From Rouxiella badensis (GTDB lineage Bacteria > Pseudomonadota > Gammaproteobacteria > Enterobacterales > Enterobacteriaceae), in NCBI RefSeq assembly GCF_002093665.1, contig NZ_MRWE01000007.1, positions 91,434 through 155,433 on the forward strand: a stretch of 64,000 nucleotides of DNA, written 5' to 3'. Below the pieces are notes generated by a model. It was not told where the DNA came from. It saw only the letters and a program-made list of their open reading frames with translations, and did not search any database. Positions within the stretch are counted from its first letter, which is position 1; each line of letters opens with the position of its first letter. Below are positions 48,981 to 59,014 of this stretch, in pieces. The translations under genes and the position numbers were made by a program.

Positions 48981-49750
48981 CGGAAGATACTCAGCATGGT
49001 TTCGCTGACCTCTGAAAAATGCATGCTGTAGGTGCGCAGGTCACCAAAGGCAAAGTTACAGCTAATAACCAGCATCAACAGCGCAAAGGCGCTCTTGATA
49101 GGCATCGCCAGGAAGAAGACGTTAAGCTGCTGGGCAGAGCGATTAATCAGCCCCATCGCCATATCCACCAGCATGATTACTACGATGGCGGGCATCGAGA
49201 AGCGCAGGCAAAGTTCGTACATCAGGCGCCACTGGCGGCCAATAAAGGCCAGTCCGTCCGGGCCGAAACTGAGCGTGCCGCCGGGCGGCAGTGTGACGTA
49301 GGACTGATAAATAGCGTCGATAAGCTCATTAAAACTGCCGCTCATCAAAAACAGCACGCTGAATAATTGGGTAAAGAAGATGCCGAATAATGAGGACTGC
49401 TGGCCGAGCATCGGGTTGAGCACGCTGGCCATGGAAGAGCCACGCATGGTGTCTATCAGGAAACCCGCCATGTCCAGCGCCCAAAACGGGATAGCGGCGC
49501 AGAAGCCGATAATCAGGCCGATGCACAGTTCGCCGACGGCCAACATCACATAGCCCATTGCGCTGGTGGGCGACTGCCAGTCGCTGTAAACCGGCAGCAT
49601 CGGCAGAGCGATGACCAGCAGCAGGGCGCTGCGGTTGAGTGCGCCGCCAAGGTTAGCGCTGCTGAACAGCGGCATGAGCAGAAACACCCCGAGCGGGCGC
49701 AGCATGCACATGCCTACGATAGGCATCCAGTGGGTCCACATGTTGGCCAT
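48977..49750 (-). CDS. sctT: T3SS export apparatus protein SctT
   Basis: 257-residue FliR/YscT-family inner-membrane protein with six to eight hydrophobic helices (RPLGVFLLMPLFSSANLGG; LAFIGRQWRLMYELCLRF; MLVDMAMGLINR). Part of the R5S4T1 export gate. It follows sctS by one base. Normal length. Confidence 0.95.
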   Translation of the reverse strand: MANMWTHWMPIVGMCMLRPLGVFLLMPLFSSANLGGALNRSALLLVIALPMLPVYSDWQSPTSAMGYVMLAVGELCIGLIIGFCAAIPFWALDMAGFLIDTMRGSSMASVLNPMLGQQSSLFGIFFTQLFSVLFLMSGSFNELIDAIYQSYVTLPPGGTLSFGPDGLAFIGRQWRLMYELCLRFSMPAIVVIMLVDMAMGLINRSAQQLNVFFLAMPIKSAFALLMLVISCNFAFGDLRTYSMHFSEVSETMLSIFR

Positions 49751-49751
49751 A

Positions 49752-50021
49752 TTATTCCCGCATCTGGGTTATCTGGTCGAAAGCCAGACCGGCATAATTG
49801 AGCAACACATCGCCCATCCAGTGATAGGTCACTGCCAGCGTTATCGATACCGCCACCAGCTTCACCAGAAACTGTATGGTCTGTTCCTGTACCTGAGTCA
49901 GCGCCTGTATCAGGCTGACCATCACGCCTACCGTCGAGGCGACCACCACCACGGGCAGAGACAGCAGCAGGATAAGCCACATCATCTGCGCCGCCAGTTG
50001 GGTAATCATGGCTTCACTCAT
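49752..50021 (-). CDS. sctS: T3SS export apparatus protein SctS
   Basis: 89 residues, two membrane helices, FliQ/YscS family (LPVVVVASTVGVMVSLIQALTQVQEQT, in parts). Forms the export gate with SctR and SctT. Twelve bases separate it from sctR. Confidence 0.95.
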   Translation of the reverse strand: MSEAMITQLAAQMMWLILLLSLPVVVVASTVGVMVSLIQALTQVQEQTIQFLVKLVAVSITLAVTYHWMGDVLLNYAGLAFDQITQMRE

Positions 50022-50033
50022 CTCGGTCTCCGT

Positions 50034-50684
50034 TTATGAAAATGACAGAACCAGTTGGCCAAGCAATTTCTCCCAGCCTCCCATCAGGACAAAGATCAGC
50101 AGCTTAAGCGGCATCGAAATTGTCATCGGCGACACCATCATCATGCCCATCGCCAGCAGCACGTTGGAGACCACCAGATCGATGGCGATAAACGGCAGGA
50201 ACAGCAGCAGGCCGATTTTGAAGGCCTCAATCAGCTGACTCACGGTAAACGCTGGGATCATCACCAGCAGGGAGCTGTCGGGAATGCGTTTCTGATATTT
50301 CTCGGGCCAGATTTTGTGGCCGATATCAGAGAAGAAATGCACCTGCTGCGGAGCGGTATTGCGTTCGAGGAACTCTTTGTAGGGCGCAAATACCTCGGAT
50401 TCCATCTGGTCGATAAACGCCGGTGATTCAATCTTCACCGGATTGGCGGCGATGTTGTCCTGTATCGCGAGTCCGACCGGCGCCATGATGAACATACTCA
50501 GGATCAAGGCTAAGCCATAGAGCGCGATGTTCGGCGGGATCTGCTGAATACCCAGCGCGTTTCGCAACAGGGAAAAGACAATCGAAATTTTCAGAAAGGA
50601 AGTGCCGAGCACTATCAGCAGCGGCATGATCGACAGCGCGAAGAGCAGAATAATCAGCTGTAGGGGTTGGTCTAATATAGACAT
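50034..50684 (-). CDS. sctR: T3SS export apparatus protein SctR
   Basis: 216-residue FliP/YscR family protein: LLIVLGTSFLKISIVFSLLRNALGIQQIPPN (first membrane hairpin) and PFIAIDLVVSNVLLAMGMMMV with SPMTISMPLKLLIFVLMGGW, the family signature. Core of the export gate. AGGA lies seven bases upstream of the start; an 83-bp gap separates it from sctQ. Confidence 0.96.
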   Translation of the reverse strand: MSILDQPLQLIILLFALSIMPLLIVLGTSFLKISIVFSLLRNALGIQQIPPNIALYGLALILSMFIMAPVGLAIQDNIAANPVKIESPAFIDQMESEVFAPYKEFLERNTAPQQVHFFSDIGHKIWPEKYQKRIPDSSLLVMIPAFTVSQLIEAFKIGLLLFLPFIAIDLVVSNVLLAMGMMMVSPMTISMPLKLLIFVLMGGWEKLLGQLVLSFS

Positions 50685-50767
50685 TTTTAGATCCTGATGA
50701 GGGGATATTGCGGTTATTATCCCGCGCTATCCCACCTTGGCCCATCAGGTGCAGACCCTAACTTGTC

Positions 50768-51739
50768 TTAACAAATGCTCTCGATTCTGACCGCCAGCCG
50801 AGAGTCAATCTCCAGCAACGTGCCTTTTGCAAACGGCAGTCCGCCGACCTTGAGCGTAACCAGACCGTCGTACTGCGTGGTGCCGGAGAGTTGACCGCCG
50901 ACGTCCAGCTGGCTGAGCTCTTGCAACGACACCTCGAATTTGGCCACCTCAACCGTGACGGCAAAGGTGGTATTGAGCAGCGTATCTCTCTGCGAAGAGA
51001 TAAACGAAGGGGAGGGCGTCACGTCCATCCAGTCATCAAAGTCGTTCATTATTTCCTCAAGGGTAAAAGTGTTGGGCTCGTGCTCCTGACGCAATGTCGC
51101 GATAGGTCGGTCAATAAAGAGTCCGTACTGGTCGTCGGCCACCTGCCAGCTGTGCTGGAGGATTAACGCATCGCCGGGGCCTAAAATATTCAGAATGCTG
51201 CTTTCTACCTTGCTCCAGCCCGCCAGCAGCGAGACACAGAGTTTGATATCAGTGGCGGTGTCATGATTTGAAACCGGGAAGGCTTCGTCAGACAGCGCCG
51301 AGACCCATTTTTCTGCGCCGGACAGAAGATAACAGCCCAGCTCCCGCTCTTCGCGGCGGATATAAACGTGCCATCCCATCTGCGGTGCTGCACTGCCCGC
51401 CTCGAGCCGTTCACTCTGCGGCCACGCCATGCTGTTGTTTTCACAGCATTCGCCAGCGTCGGCAAGCGTCCAGATACTCAATAAATCTCGAAACTCAGGC
51501 GGGGTCATAGCGAGAGAAGGCACCGTCAGCATTGGCTGCACCCACTGACACCACTGTTCTTCGTCGACCAGCAGCGTGAGCGGCTCGCCGTCGAAGGTGG
51601 CGTGGAGGACAAGACCGCTGACCGCCGGGCGCTGGCGGTATGACACCATGAGTTCGCCGTTATCGTTAAGCCACTGTAGGCCGTTACCCACCCTGGCGAC
51701 CAGGCTGCCGGTTTCTTTACTTAATTGCGGGATCTTCAT
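50768..51739 (-). CDS. sctQ: T3SS cytoplasmic pod protein SctQ
   Basis: 323 residues from the ATG at 51739, behind GAGG with a 6-bp spacer; a TTG at 51769 would extend it into sctP without support. The C-terminal SpoA domain is visible (VEVAKFEVSLQELSQLDVGGQL to GTLLEIDSRLAVRIESI). SctQ forms the sorting-platform pods that receive chaperone-substrate complexes. An internal start producing a short SctQ-C form, as in SPI-2, is possible but not demonstrable. Confidence 0.9.
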   Translation of the reverse strand: MKIPQLSKETGSLVARVGNGLQWLNDNGELMVSYRQRPAVSGLVLHATFDGEPLTLLVDEEQWCQWVQPMLTVPSLAMTPPEFRDLLSIWTLADAGECCENNSMAWPQSERLEAGSAAPQMGWHVYIRREERELGCYLLSGAEKWVSALSDEAFPVSNHDTATDIKLCVSLLAGWSKVESSILNILGPGDALILQHSWQVADDQYGLFIDRPIATLRQEHEPNTFTLEEIMNDFDDWMDVTPSPSFISSQRDTLLNTTFAVTVEVAKFEVSLQELSQLDVGGQLSGTTQYDGLVTLKVGGLPFAKGTLLEIDSRLAVRIESIC

Positions 51740-52190
51740 CGCTAACCTCAACCTGTATGTCTTTTTCAAACTGGCGGATTAGCCGCTGTTGCAGTCGTTT
51801 GGCGGAGCCTAAAATCCTGATCAGCTTCTGGTGATCGACGGCTTTAAGGCGAATAAACAGTCCGTTTTCGCTGCTGCGTGCCTCAATTTCCAGCCCTGCC
51901 AAAGCACCATTGGTCAGACGCCAGCTAAGCCAGGCGTCGCGCGAGGCATATTTCGGCAGGGTCAGCTGCTTGAGCATTAAGGTATCCGCGCCTCTGGCGA
52001 GCGTGAATCCCCCGGCCGACCCGCTTGAACAGCCGAGCCTGCTGGTTACGCTGGCGGGAACCACGCGTGGAGAAATTGACGCCAGCAGTGAGGCAAAGCG
52101 GCGCTTATCCTCTTCGTCGGAGGAGTGACTGTCGCCGTCATTTTCCTGTACCGAGACGGTTCTACGTTGTACCTGGGATGATATATACAC
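51717..52190 (-). CDS. sctP: T3SS needle-length/substrate-switch protein SctP (SsaP-like)
   Basis: 157 residues, GTG start with GGAG five bases upstream. Ser-rich N-terminus and a small folded C-terminal part (EIEARSSENGLFIRLKAVD, then LQQRLIRQFEKDIQVEV). Short like SPI-2 SsaP (124) rather than long like YscP. Family assigned by position between sctO and sctQ; sequence conservation is low. Confidence 0.78.
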   Translation of the reverse strand: MYISSQVQRRTVSVQENDGDSHSSDEEDKRRFASLLASISPRVVPASVTSRLGCSSGSAGGFTLARGADTLMLKQLTLPKYASRDAWLSWRLTNGALAGLEIEARSSENGLFIRLKAVDHQKLIRILGSAKRLQQRLIRQFEKDIQVEVSDEDPAIK

Positions 52191-52192
52191 AA

Positions 52193-52573
52193 TTACTCCA
52201 TCAATATTTTCAGTTTTTCCTGCTGCAACAAAATCTGACGCAACAGCTGTTGTTGTTTGTCCTGTTCGACCCGCCGCTGGCTAACTTCGTTGTCGGTATC
52301 TTCCACCTGCGCCAGCAGGTCGTGGTCCTGCTGATAATATTTGCCCAACTGGGCGCGATAGGCGCGTATTTCGAGCGGCCCGAGCGTTTGCTCGCTGCTG
52401 CTGCAATGCCGCCATTCGCTCCACAGCGTGCTGCGGTTTTGCAGCAGCGTGGTTTTGTGCGTTTCAAGCTGCTGGACCTGTTTGTCGAGACGGGCGATAG
52501 CGCTTCTAATCCCGCGCTCGCGGCGTACCTTCAGGGACAGCAGGGATTTGAGGGTCAGTTGAGTGTTTGGCAT
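52193..52573 (-). CDS. sctO: T3SS central stalk protein SctO (SsaO-like)
   Basis: 126 residues, almost entirely one antiparallel coiled coil ([46 protein letters not shown], in parts). It corresponds to YscO/FliJ, which turns in the ATPase ring. Start overlaps the end of sctN by 19 bp. Confidence 0.88.
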   Translation of the reverse strand: MPNTQLTLKSLLSLKVRRERGIRSAIARLDKQVQQLETHKTTLLQNRSTLWSEWRHCSSSEQTLGPLEIRAYRAQLGKYYQQDHDLLAQVEDTDNEVSQRRVEQDKQQQLLRQILLQQEKLKILME

Positions 52574-53883
52574 AGAAGTTCAAGCGTCTCCTCATAGCCA
52601 TTCTTTTCAGTGGTCGACTGGCATAGAAACTCGCGAATCGCCTCTTTGCGTTGCATTGCCTCATCCGCCTCTTCATCTTGTCCTTCCTGATATTCGCCGA
52701 CCCGGACCAGCAGCTCAATCTCCTGCCAGGCTGACATCAGACGGCGCAGTTTACCGGCGTTGTCGCGGTGATCTCGTTCTGTCACTTGACCCATGATTCG
52801 ACTGACGCTGGCGGCGATATCGATGGCCGGATAGTGGTTGGCCTGTGCCAGCTTGCGGGACAGGACGATGTGGCCGTCGAGGATGGATCGCACCTCATCG
52901 GAAACCGGCTCATTGAGGTTGTCCCCTTCTACCAGCACGGTATAAATGGCGGTAATACTGCCAAACTCCGCCGGTCCGGCGCGTTCAAGCAGCCGCGGAA
53001 GACGGGCAAAGAAGCTTGGCGGATAGCCGCCCGCTGCCGGAGGCTCGCCCGCCGCCAGGCCAATCTCGCGCGAGGCGCGGGCGAAACGGGTGAGGGAGTC
53101 CATCATTAGCAGCACGTTGCTGCCGCGGTCGCGGAAGTATTCGGAAATCGCGGTGGCGGTATAGGCCGCCTTCAGACGTTCCAGCGCCGGGCGGTCGGAG
53201 GTCGACACCACCATGATGCAGCGCGCTCGCGCCTCTTCGGTCAGGGTATGTTCGAGGAATTCACGGACCTCACGGCCACGTTCGCCGATAAGCGCCAGCA
53301 CGATAACGTCCGCCAGACTGCCGTCGCAGATCATGCCCAGAAGAGTACTCTTGCCGCCGCCCGCGGCGGCGAAAATGCCGATACGCTGGCCCATGCCGCA
53401 GGTCAGAATGCCGTCGATGGCGCGCACGCCGAGCGGCAGCGGGGTATCAATAAGTTGCCGGGTCAAGGGGTTCGGTGCCGCGCCTTCGAGGGAGCGTAAT
53501 TCACCGCCTTCTGGCAGCGGAAACCCGTCGAGCGGCTGACCCATGCCGTCAAGAATACGGCCCAACAAAAAATCGCCGAGCGCTATCTGGTGTACGCTGC
53601 CGGTAGGGACCACACGACTGCCGGTGGTCACGCCCAGTGGTTCGGCAAAAGGCGAAAGCATGGCGTAATCGCCGTTGATCGCCACGACTTCGGCGTTGAT
53701 GCCCGAAGGTTCAAGGCGACAAATTTCTGCCAGACTGACGCCCGGCAGCGAGGCTTTGAGCAGCGTCGGACCGATTTCAACCACCTTACCGGCCAGTTGT
53801 CGCCCGGCGTTTGGGTCGGCGGCGGGCAGTTGCAGGCGTTCGATCAGTTGTTCGAGGATATCCTCGCGGTCGGGAAGGCGCAT
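52555..53883 (-). CDS. sctN: T3SS ATPase SctN
   Basis: 442-residue F1-like ATPase. Walker A AAGGGKST (about 173-180), Walker [15 protein letters not shown], catalytic Glu in [11 protein letters not shown], and the family motif [13 protein letters not shown]. It unfolds substrates and releases chaperones at the base of the apparatus. It lies 1 bp after sctV. Confidence 0.97.
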   Translation of the reverse strand: MRLPDREDILEQLIERLQLPAADPNAGRQLAGKVVEIGPTLLKASLPGVSLAEICRLEPSGINAEVVAINGDYAMLSPFAEPLGVTTGSRVVPTGSVHQIALGDFLLGRILDGMGQPLDGFPLPEGGELRSLEGAAPNPLTRQLIDTPLPLGVRAIDGILTCGMGQRIGIFAAAGGGKSTLLGMICDGSLADVIVLALIGERGREVREFLEHTLTEEARARCIMVVSTSDRPALERLKAAYTATAISEYFRDRGSNVLLMMDSLTRFARASREIGLAAGEPPAAGGYPPSFFARLPRLLERAGPAEFGSITAIYTVLVEGDNLNEPVSDEVRSILDGHIVLSRKLAQANHYPAIDIAASVSRIMGQVTERDHRDNAGKLRRLMSAWQEIELLVRVGEYQEGQDEEADEAMQRKEAIREFLCQSTTEKNGYEETLELLCQTLN

Positions 53884-53884
53884 T

Positions 53885-55936
53885 TTACTCTTCTCCTATC
53901 AGGTCAATATTGCCGACGACGTGCAGTTCCGTCTCTTCGCCTATCTCCTGGAAGGAGAGAACCTGAAGGTTATAAAACTCGCGTTCGATGACTTTGCGCA
54001 GGAAGCGACGTATGTCGATGGCGGTCATCAACACGTGAGTGCGGCGTTCTTCTTCTCCGGTCTGCTCGCGAATACGGTCGATAATGGCCTGATTTAACTC
54101 GGAATCGAGGGCTGAATAGGAGCCAGATGACGTTTGGCGAATCGCCTCGCGGATCATGCTTTCTATGACGTCGCCAATCATCCAGCAGCTAATCCACGGA
54201 TTACCGGCTTTAAAGCGGGTCACCAGATGGCGTCTCAGACCGATACGCACATATTCCACCAGCATGATCGGGTCTTTTTCACGCGGCGCCCATTCGATCA
54301 ACGCTTCGAAAATGCTGCGCAGGTCGCGAATCGAAACGCCTTCGGTGACCAGCCGTTGCAGCACGTCGGCGATGCGGCCAATCGGCAACTGGCGTTGAAC
54401 CTCTTTGATCAGGTCAGAATATTTGCCTTCCATCGCGTCCATCAGGAAGCGGGTTTCCTGCACGCCAATAAACTCACCGGCATAGCGGTCAACCAGAATC
54501 GACAGGCAGTGAACCAGCCGGTCCTCGCTCTCATGTAGCGTAACGCCGAGCATCGAAAGGGCTTCTTTATGCGTTGGAGAGACCCACTGCAAACTTTGCA
54601 GGCTGAACGGCAGGCGCACGCTTTTTTCTGCCTGCGGCAGGGTCTGCGTCGAGACGTCGGCGAGCAGCAGGCCATCCGGTATATCGACTACCATCACCGC
54701 CTCCTGATACAGCATGATCTGCATGCTGCCAGCGCTTAGCGAGGCGTCCTGGAACAGCTGAACGTCCGGCAAGGGAATGCCCAGCTTTTCGAATTTGTTG
54801 TGGCGGAAAGCCTCGACCTTAGGCGCAAACTTGCCGGAGCGCATCAGGTCGGGGGACAGGCGAATCATCAGCGGTGTTGCGCCCGGGGTCATGGCAGCGC
54901 CACCCGCTGTGCCATTTTCGCCACTCGCGTCGGCACCAGGGCCGCTCGCGCCGTTGGCCTTGTTCTTGCTGCGTCTTTTAACCAGAATGGTGCAGCCGAA
55001 TAGCCCAAGCGCCAGCATAATAAAGTAGATAGCCGGGAAGCCAGGGATCATCGCAAACACCAGCAGAACCACACAGGACACGGTCAGCGCCTGCGACTGC
55101 GAGCCTATCTGGTGGGCGAGGTCGCCGGCCAGATTGAGTTTCTCTTCGCCGGAGACGCGGGTAACGATTATCCCGGCGGTGATGGAGATAAGCAGGGCGG
55201 GGATCTGGCTGACCAGACCGTCACCAATCGACAGAATGGCGTAGGTTGACATCGCCTCGCTGGCGCTCATGCCGTGTGACATGATGCCGATGGCGGTCCC
55301 GCCGAAGATATTCACCAGAATAATGATGATACCGGCGATGGAGTCACCTTTTACGAACTTCATCGCGCCGTCCATTGCACCGTACAGCTGGCTCTCCTTC
55401 TGCACCAAGCCGCGCAGGCGACGGGCTTCTTCGGCGTCAATGGTCCCGGCGCGCATGTCACCGTCGATACTCATCTGCTTACCGGGCATGGCATCGAGCG
55501 AGAAACGTGCGCCAACTTCGGCCACACGCTCCGACCCTTTGGTGATGACGATAAACTGCACGATGGTAATTATTACAAATACGATAAGCCCGACGCCGAG
55601 ATTACCGCCGACCGCGAACTGGCCGAAGGTGTAAACTATCTGTCCGGCGTCCGCCTGAAGCAGAATCAGACGCGTAGTACTGATGGTCAATGCCAGTCGG
55701 TACAGCGTCGTAATCAGCAAAACTGAGGGGAAGGTTGCAAATTCCAGCGGATTTCTGATGTACAGTGCCATCATCAGCAGGATAACGGAGATAGTCAGGT
55801 TCAGCGCAATCATGAAATCCACCAGCCAGGTTGGCAGGGGAATAATCATCATGAATACGGCAAGCAGCAGCATGGCCGCTAGCATAATATCCTGACGTGC
55901 GGCGATGATAAGCAGCCATTTTTGCAGGAGCTTCAT
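53885..55936 (-). CDS. sctV: T3SS major export gate protein SctV
   Basis: 683 residues. Eight membrane helices in the N-terminal half, the FHIPEP-type cytoplasmic loop ([22 protein letters not shown]), a Ser/Gly/Ala-rich linker ([16 protein letters not shown]) and a large cytoplasmic domain that forms a nonameric ring and docks the SctW/SsaM gatekeeper. Its start overlaps the ssaM stop as ATGA. Confidence 0.97.
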   Translation of the reverse strand: MKLLQKWLLIIAARQDIMLAAMLLLAVFMMIIPLPTWLVDFMIALNLTISVILLMMALYIRNPLEFATFPSVLLITTLYRLALTISTTRLILLQADAGQIVYTFGQFAVGGNLGVGLIVFVIITIVQFIVITKGSERVAEVGARFSLDAMPGKQMSIDGDMRAGTIDAEEARRLRGLVQKESQLYGAMDGAMKFVKGDSIAGIIIILVNIFGGTAIGIMSHGMSASEAMSTYAILSIGDGLVSQIPALLISITAGIIVTRVSGEEKLNLAGDLAHQIGSQSQALTVSCVVLLVFAMIPGFPAIYFIMLALGLFGCTILVKRRSKNKANGASGPGADASGENGTAGGAAMTPGATPLMIRLSPDLMRSGKFAPKVEAFRHNKFEKLGIPLPDVQLFQDASLSAGSMQIMLYQEAVMVVDIPDGLLLADVSTQTLPQAEKSVRLPFSLQSLQWVSPTHKEALSMLGVTLHESEDRLVHCLSILVDRYAGEFIGVQETRFLMDAMEGKYSDLIKEVQRQLPIGRIADVLQRLVTEGVSIRDLRSIFEALIEWAPREKDPIMLVEYVRIGLRRHLVTRFKAGNPWISCWMIGDVIESMIREAIRQTSSGSYSALDSELNQAIIDRIREQTGEEERRTHVLMTAIDIRRFLRKVIEREFYNLQVLSFQEIGEETELHVVGNIDLIGEE

Positions 55937-56301
55937 CGGTGACCTCCGGCGATAATTTCAAGCATGCGGCGCATTGTTTGCAGGCAGGCCAGCCAATGAC
56001 TCACGTCACTGTATTTTCCCGGTGAGCAGCTAAGCATTTGTTTTCCTTTTAGTTGCCAGGTGCGTATGGGCGTGCCTTGGGTGCGGGCAGGATGACAGGC
56101 GCTCAGTGATTTAACGAATGCAGTACCCTGATAGGCATCCTCAATCTCTCGGCTCAGGGTCAATAAAATGTGCTCTTCCAGGCATTCGACGTAGAGCTGA
56201 AAGGGCGGCATGGAAAATTCCATTCGCGACGAAACCTGCGTTGAGGGCAGGTCAGCAAGCTGTAAAAACTGTTCCAGTCGCCGTTCGGTTTGTAATCCCA
56301 T
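55933..56301 (-). CDS. ssaM: SsaM-like gatekeeper chaperone
   Basis: 122 residues from the ATG at 56301 (GAGAG upstream), exactly the length of Salmonella SsaM. LQTERRLEQFLQLADLP resembles LITERNIQLFIQLAGLA of SsaM, and MLSCSPGKYSDVSHWLACL its C-terminal MSCSPPLSSSAELWLRL. A TTG start at 56370 would overlap the kinase promoter region. With SsaL/SctW and SpiC, SsaM orders secretion of translocators before effectors. First gene of the export operon. Confidence 0.85.
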   Translation of the reverse strand: MGLQTERRLEQFLQLADLPSTQVSSRMEFSMPPFQLYVECLEEHILLTLSREIEDAYQGTAFVKSLSACHPARTQGTPIRTWQLKGKQMLSCSPGKYSDVSHWLACLQTMRRMLEIIAGGHR

Positions 56302-56482
56302 CCGGTCTCTCTGATAATTTATTGATAAAGGTACCGGGGAGGCTTCCCAGGCTGCGACTATCATCGGCAAAGAGCCTGTTCAACACTATCGGGTAAACAC
56401 CTGAATCAACGCCTGAACCGCCATCCTCAGCGTCGTGATGCCGCTGTTTCGCCTTTTGAAATACGTCGGGGGCCTCAAAATT

Positions 56483-58189
56483 ATGAAAAAAGTGAGCGAA
56501 AAGAATCTGCTGTGGCAGCGCGTACTGGGTTTTTACCAAGGGCTGGGGCGTCGGGCAAAACAGACCGTGGATGTGTCACCGGGCGGCGTCGAGCAGACCC
56601 ATTTCAGAAAGAGCGAGCACATTGCTAATATTGGCCACGAGATACGAACACCGATGAACAGCATCGTGGGGGCGTTGGTGCTGTTGCAGCGTTCAGAACT
56701 CACGGCCGAGCAGCAGGGGCTTGTTGAGACCGCGACTATGTCCTCCGACTATCTCCTCTCTCTGATCAACAATATTCTCGACTACAACCAGATAGAGCTC
56801 GGCAAGCTTGAGCTGACCTACGAGCTGGTTCCCCTTTTGCCGCTGCTGGACAAGGTCATGATGGCGGTGCGCCTGCGGGCCGAGGAAAAAGGCCTGACGC
56901 TTAGCGCGTGGGTGGCCAATGATATTCCAGCCGAAATAATGATGAGCCGCATTCGGGTTAAACAAGTTCTGATAAACCTGCTCGGCAATGCGATTAAATT
57001 CACCCAACGGGGCTACGTTAAGCTGCACGTCGAGGTGCAGGACGAGCGTTTAGTGTTCGCTATCGAGGACAGCGGTGAGGGAATTGATGAGAGCCAGCAT
57101 CAGCAGATTTTCCGTCCTTTCGTGCAAGTTAGCGCACACAGCGGAGGTAACGGTCTGGGGCTGACTATCTCCTCGATGCTGGCGCAGTCGATGGGCGGAG
57201 ATATTCTGCTGTCCAGCCAGCCGGGTCAGGGGGCCAGATTTACCTTTTGGTTACCGGACGGGCCGCAGCGCGGAGAGAAAATGCGCCTGAGCGGTGAAAT
57301 CGTCGCGCCCGCGGAGCTGCATCCACAGCTGCTTGAGTGGGGGCTGACCCCGGTTGAGGGAATGAACCATGCGCTGGCGTCTCATGCACTGTCCTATCTT
57401 CCGGGGCGTTTGTGGCGAACGGTCGCTACCCTGCTGCAGGGCAATGATTATGAAGAGCAAAGCACAGCACCACTGATTCTGAGCCCGTGGTCGCTGAAGG
57501 TGTTAATCGTTGACGACGTAGCGGCTAATCTCGAGGTATTGAGCAAAATTCTGCGTGACCTCGGGCATCAGGTTGATGCCGCACACTCCGGGCAGGAGGC
57601 GCTGTACTGCGGGCGAGAAGGCATTTATGACATGATATTGATGGATCTGCGCATGCCGGAAATGGACGGTTTCACTACCGCACAGCGTTGGCGCGCTCCC
57701 GAGTCTGGCATGCTGGACGAAGACACGCCCATCGTGGCGTTGACCGCCGACGCGCTTTCCAGCGAGCGTGAGCGGGTCATGGAAAGTGGGATGCACGGTT
57801 ATCTCACTAAGCCATTGCAGATGCCTAAACTCATGGAGGTCATCGAGAACGTGGTCATGCTGCAGCTTACGCGGGGCATTGAGCTGATGCGCAATCCTTC
57901 GTTGGGGAAACCGCTGATTGACGTGCAGGTGGACGAAAAGTTACGGGACGAAATCTGGCAGACCTTCAAGACCTTCGCCAATCGCATCGAGCAGAGTTGG
58001 CTGGGGTATCAGCAGACTCAGCTGCTGGAGTCGTTGCATGCGATTAAAGGCTGCGCCGGGCTGTGCGGTTATCTGACGCTTCATGACCACTGCGCCAAGA
58101 TTGAGGAGGAAGTGATAGCAGGGGATTGGCCTGATTCTTCACGTATTCAGCCGCTGATTGACTTGCTGCGGCGCGAAAGTTTTAGCTGA
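56483..58189 (+). CDS. Hybrid histidine kinase, SsrA-like but without a sensor domain
   Basis: 569 residues from the ATG at 56483 (starts MKKVSEKN); GTG/ATG codons at 56435/56438 give up to 584. The order is HisKA (IGHEIRTPMNSIVGAL, phospho-His), HATPase (N box NLLGNAIKFTQ, G boxes EDSGEGI and GGNGLGLTISSML), receiver (VLIVDDVAAN, phospho-Asp in LMDLRMPEMDG) and Hpt (SLHAIKGCAGLCGY, His). SsrA of SPI-2 has this order but about 920 residues with a membrane sensor, which is missing here. Divergent from ssaM. Should phosphorylate the neighbouring SsrB-like regulator. Confidence 0.88.
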   Translation: MKKVSEKNLLWQRVLGFYQGLGRRAKQTVDVSPGGVEQTHFRKSEHIANIGHEIRTPMNSIVGALVLLQRSELTAEQQGLVETATMSSDYLLSLINNILDYNQIELGKLELTYELVPLLPLLDKVMMAVRLRAEEKGLTLSAWVANDIPAEIMMSRIRVKQVLINLLGNAIKFTQRGYVKLHVEVQDERLVFAIEDSGEGIDESQHQQIFRPFVQVSAHSGGNGLGLTISSMLAQSMGGDILLSSQPGQGARFTFWLPDGPQRGEKMRLSGEIVAPAELHPQLLEWGLTPVEGMNHALASHALSYLPGRLWRTVATLLQGNDYEEQSTAPLILSPWSLKVLIVDDVAANLEVLSKILRDLGHQVDAAHSGQEALYCGREGIYDMILMDLRMPEMDGFTTAQRWRAPESGMLDEDTPIVALTADALSSERERVMESGMHGYLTKPLQMPKLMEVIENVVMLQLTRGIELMRNPSLGKPLIDVQVDEKLRDEIWQTFKTFANRIEQSWLGYQQTQLLESLHAIKGCAGLCGYLTLHDHCAKIEEEVIAGDWPDSSRIQPLIDLLRRESFS

Positions 58190-58195
58190 GAAAGC

Positions 58196-58852
58196 TCAAT
58201 TGTGGATCCCCAGGCGGATTGCCCAGTTGGTGAGCTCGACCGCGCTGTGGGCATCGAGCTTGCGCATCAGATTCAGGCGATGGGTCTCTACCGTCTTGAT
58301 GGTAATCTTCAGGCTCTCGGCGATGTCGCGGTTGCGGCTGCCTTCGGCAATAAGCTTCAGAATCTGGCGTTCTCTTACCGTCAGGCGTACCTGACCGTCC
58401 AGCAATTTATCTGTTTTGATTATCTGCTGCTCGTCGAGCGAAGGGTCGATGTAGGAACGCCCTGCGGCGGCCATTTGCAGTGCCGAAAGTAGGGTCTGCT
58501 GCGGACTTCTTTTCAGGATATAGGAAATCGCGCCCGCGCTGAGTGCGGCCTTAGCGCGGTGCTCGTTGTTGTCGGCGGTGAGCACGATGATAGTTAACTC
58601 CACCCAGCGCTGCTTGAGCTGATGAATCACATCATTGCCGTCCATGCCGGGCAGCCCCAAATCAAGTATCACCAGGTCAGGATGCAGCTGCTGACAGGCA
58701 GCGTAGACCTTCAATCCGTCTACTACCACGCCCACCACCTCGTAATCAGGCAGGGAAGAGATAAGCTGGGTAATGCCGTCGCTGAGCAAAGAGTGATCCT
58801 CGACCAATAGAACCCTTTTTAACGCGGGATTATTCTCCGTTCGAACTGTCAT
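58196..58852 (-). CDS. SsrB-like response regulator (NarL/LuxR family)
   Basis: 218 residues: receiver with VLLVEDHSLL and the phospho-acceptor Asp in LVILDLGLPGMDG (about 63), then a GerE/LuxR HTH (LTVRERQILKLIAEGSRN, IAESLKITIKTVETHR). It converges with the hybrid kinase gene (6 bp apart) rather than sharing an operon with it. Probable activator of the secretion locus, like SsrB in SPI-2; its targets are not tested by the sequence. Confidence 0.9.
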   Translation of the reverse strand: MTVRTENNPALKRVLLVEDHSLLSDGITQLISSLPDYEVVGVVVDGLKVYAACQQLHPDLVILDLGLPGMDGNDVIHQLKQRWVELTIIVLTADNNEHRAKAALSAGAISYILKRSPQQTLLSALQMAAAGRSYIDPSLDEQQIIKTDKLLDGQVRLTVRERQILKLIAEGSRNRDIAESLKITIKTVETHRLNLMRKLDAHSAVELTNWAIRLGIHN

Positions 58853-59014
58853 TATTTACCATCTTTTAGGGAAGGTTGATTGAGAATTATATAACAAATA
58901 GCTTGAAGCTTCGCTGTTCAATTCACCGGCTGAATAAATCAGGTCAACACCTGATACCGAAATTACGTCTACATCCGCAAAATAGCCGCTCTTTTTCAAT
59001 GCAATCGAGATGAT

